A stretch of 64,000 bases of DNA from Pararhizobium arenae. GTDB taxonomy: Bacteria > Pseudomonadota > Alphaproteobacteria > Rhizobiales > Rhizobiaceae. Location: the NCBI RefSeq assembly GCF_001931685.1, contig NZ_MOOY01000003.1:124001-188000 (forward strand), written 5' to 3'. Shown here one piece after another: positions 63,465 through 64,000 of this stretch. The number at the start of each line of letters is the position of its first letter. The first letter of the stretch is position 1. Below the pieces are notes generated by a model. That model was not told where the DNA came from and did no database searches. It was given only the letters and a program-made list of their open reading frames with translations. The translations under genes and the position numbers were made by a program.

Positions 63465-64000
63465 ATGAGCGGTCAGCGCGAGAACAGGATTGACCTGTTG
63501 AGGGGTCTTTCTCTCCTGTTCATTTTTGTCGGGCATGCGGAATTTACATTCTCGCAGACCTTTCAGCATGCGCGTGGCTTCTCCGATGCGTCGGAAATTT
63601 TCGTGCTGCTCTCCGGCATGTCCGCGGCGCTTGCCTATTTCCGCCCGTCCACGGGCCTGCAGCTGGAACGCCCGTGGAAACGGGCGTTGCGCCTCTATTT
63701 CGTCCATCTGTTGCTGTTCGCCATCATGGCGTTCGAGGGGGCCATCGCCCTGCACGTCTTCCACGATGCGGCCTGGGCGATCGATATGGTGGATTTCTGG
63801 CGTGAGCCCTGGCAGCACAGTTTCGAGGCTCTCTCGTTGCGCTACATGCCGGGCAACCTCGATATCCTGCCGATGTATGTCGTCCTTCTGCTGCTGGCGC
63901 CCTTCGTCTTCGTGCTGCATGAGCGATCCCTGCCGCTGCTGCTTTGCCTTTCCGTCCTGGTCTGGATCGCAGCCGGGCTCGGCCACATCAATTTCGTCAA
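63465..64000 (+). CDS. OpgC-like membrane acyltransferase, 5' part
   Basis: The open frame runs off the window (178 full codons seen). It starts MSGQRENRIDLLRGLSLLFI, followed by FVGHAEFTFSQ, SEIFVLLSGMSAALAY and GNLDILPMYVVLLLLAPFVF. This matches the OpgC family, integral membrane proteins that add succinyl groups to osmoregulated periplasmic glucans (cyclic glucans in rhizobia). At least three membrane helices are visible. ATG at 63465 follows GGGG. It is divergent from tlyA. Confidence 0.82.
   Translation, partial: MSGQRENRIDLLRGLSLLFIFVGHAEFTFSQTFQHARGFSDASEIFVLLSGMSAALAYFRPSTGLQLERPWKRALRLYFVHLLLFAIMAFEGAIALHVFHDAAWAIDMVDFWREPWQHSFEALSLRYMPGNLDILPMYVVLLLLAPFVFVLHERSLPLLLCLSVLVWIAAGLGHINFV

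Noticed and set aside
1-64000. CRISPR array, prophage, insertion sequence or integron
   Set aside because: No regularly spaced direct repeats, transposase, integrase or phage structural genes were seen; the palindromic elements are too short and have no coding content.
1-64000. tRNA or rRNA genes
   Set aside because: No stretch with the conserved TTCGA-type T-arm and matching acceptor stem was found in the gaps on reading; a tRNA scan would settle it.

Overview
The window is a chromosomal segment of an alphaproteobacterium of the order Rhizobiales, most likely family Rhizobiaceae (Rhizobium, Agrobacterium, Neorhizobium or a close relative). The evidence is high GC, a separate F0 ATP synthase operon (atpI-atpB-atpE-atpF'-atpF) without the F1 genes, a promoter close to the rhizobial CTTGAC-N17-CTATAT consensus, BA14K-like and DUF6101 proteins, and palindromic intergenic repeats of the rhizobial type. 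The genus cannot be fixed from sequence reading alone. No rRNA, tRNA, insertion sequence, prophage or CRISPR array was seen.

Layout. 1-7.3 kb: the 3' end of kup, an RTX protein, a SleB-type cell wall hydrolase and the F0 operon. 7.5-18 kb: a soluble PAS-GGDEF diguanylate cyclase, rnhB with a PA0069-type radical SAM gene, a short glycosyltransferase, a second RTX protein, moaB and ispE (overlapping), a large TPR protein, a long-chain polyprenyl diphosphate synthase and a DUF2007 protein. 18-30 kb: a TrmN6-like methyltransferase, an S49 peptidase, an AbrB/PIN toxin-antitoxin pair, then glyQ and glyS separated by lemA, a class I-type aroA and a DUF2207 membrane protein, followed by a DUF523/TudS-like protein. 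30-38 kb: an HPE1-like secreted protein, purD, a GGDEF-EAL receptor translationally coupled to a PotD-like periplasmic binding protein, a CopD/HemJ-like protein, and a divergent MFS/AraC pair. 38-46 kb: ubiA, DUF6101, a 767-residue DUF1217 repeat protein, an FAD-linked oxidase and a Sua5/YrdC enzyme. 46-49 kb: a cobalamin riboswitch ahead of a Rieske oxygenase and its reductase (GbcAB-like). 49-64 kb: a beta-helix/RTX hybrid protein, a GH25 lysozyme-like protein, BA14K, a CorA-type transporter, an acyl-CoA dehydrogenase/enoyl-CoA hydratase pair, an esterase, a methyl-accepting chemotaxis protein, a VOC protein, an RNA methyltransferase/TlyA operon and the start of an OpgC-like acyltransferase that runs off the window.

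Most genes are ordinary housekeeping or envelope genes. Two units stand out. The first is the potD-like/GGDEF-EAL pair (31982-35409), which has the architecture of the Vibrio NspS-MbaA polyamine-sensing system but no ABC transporter genes beside it. The second is the cobalamin riboswitch whose likely expression platform hides the ribosome binding site of a glycine-betaine-type Rieske demethylase, an unexpected target for B12 control. Secondary points are two candidate small RNAs with intrinsic terminators (16.5-16.64 kb on + and 39.18-39.3 kb on -), hairpins on both sides of atpE, a low-GC segment inside glyS, three RTX-type proteins with related C-termini, and five palindromic repeat elements.
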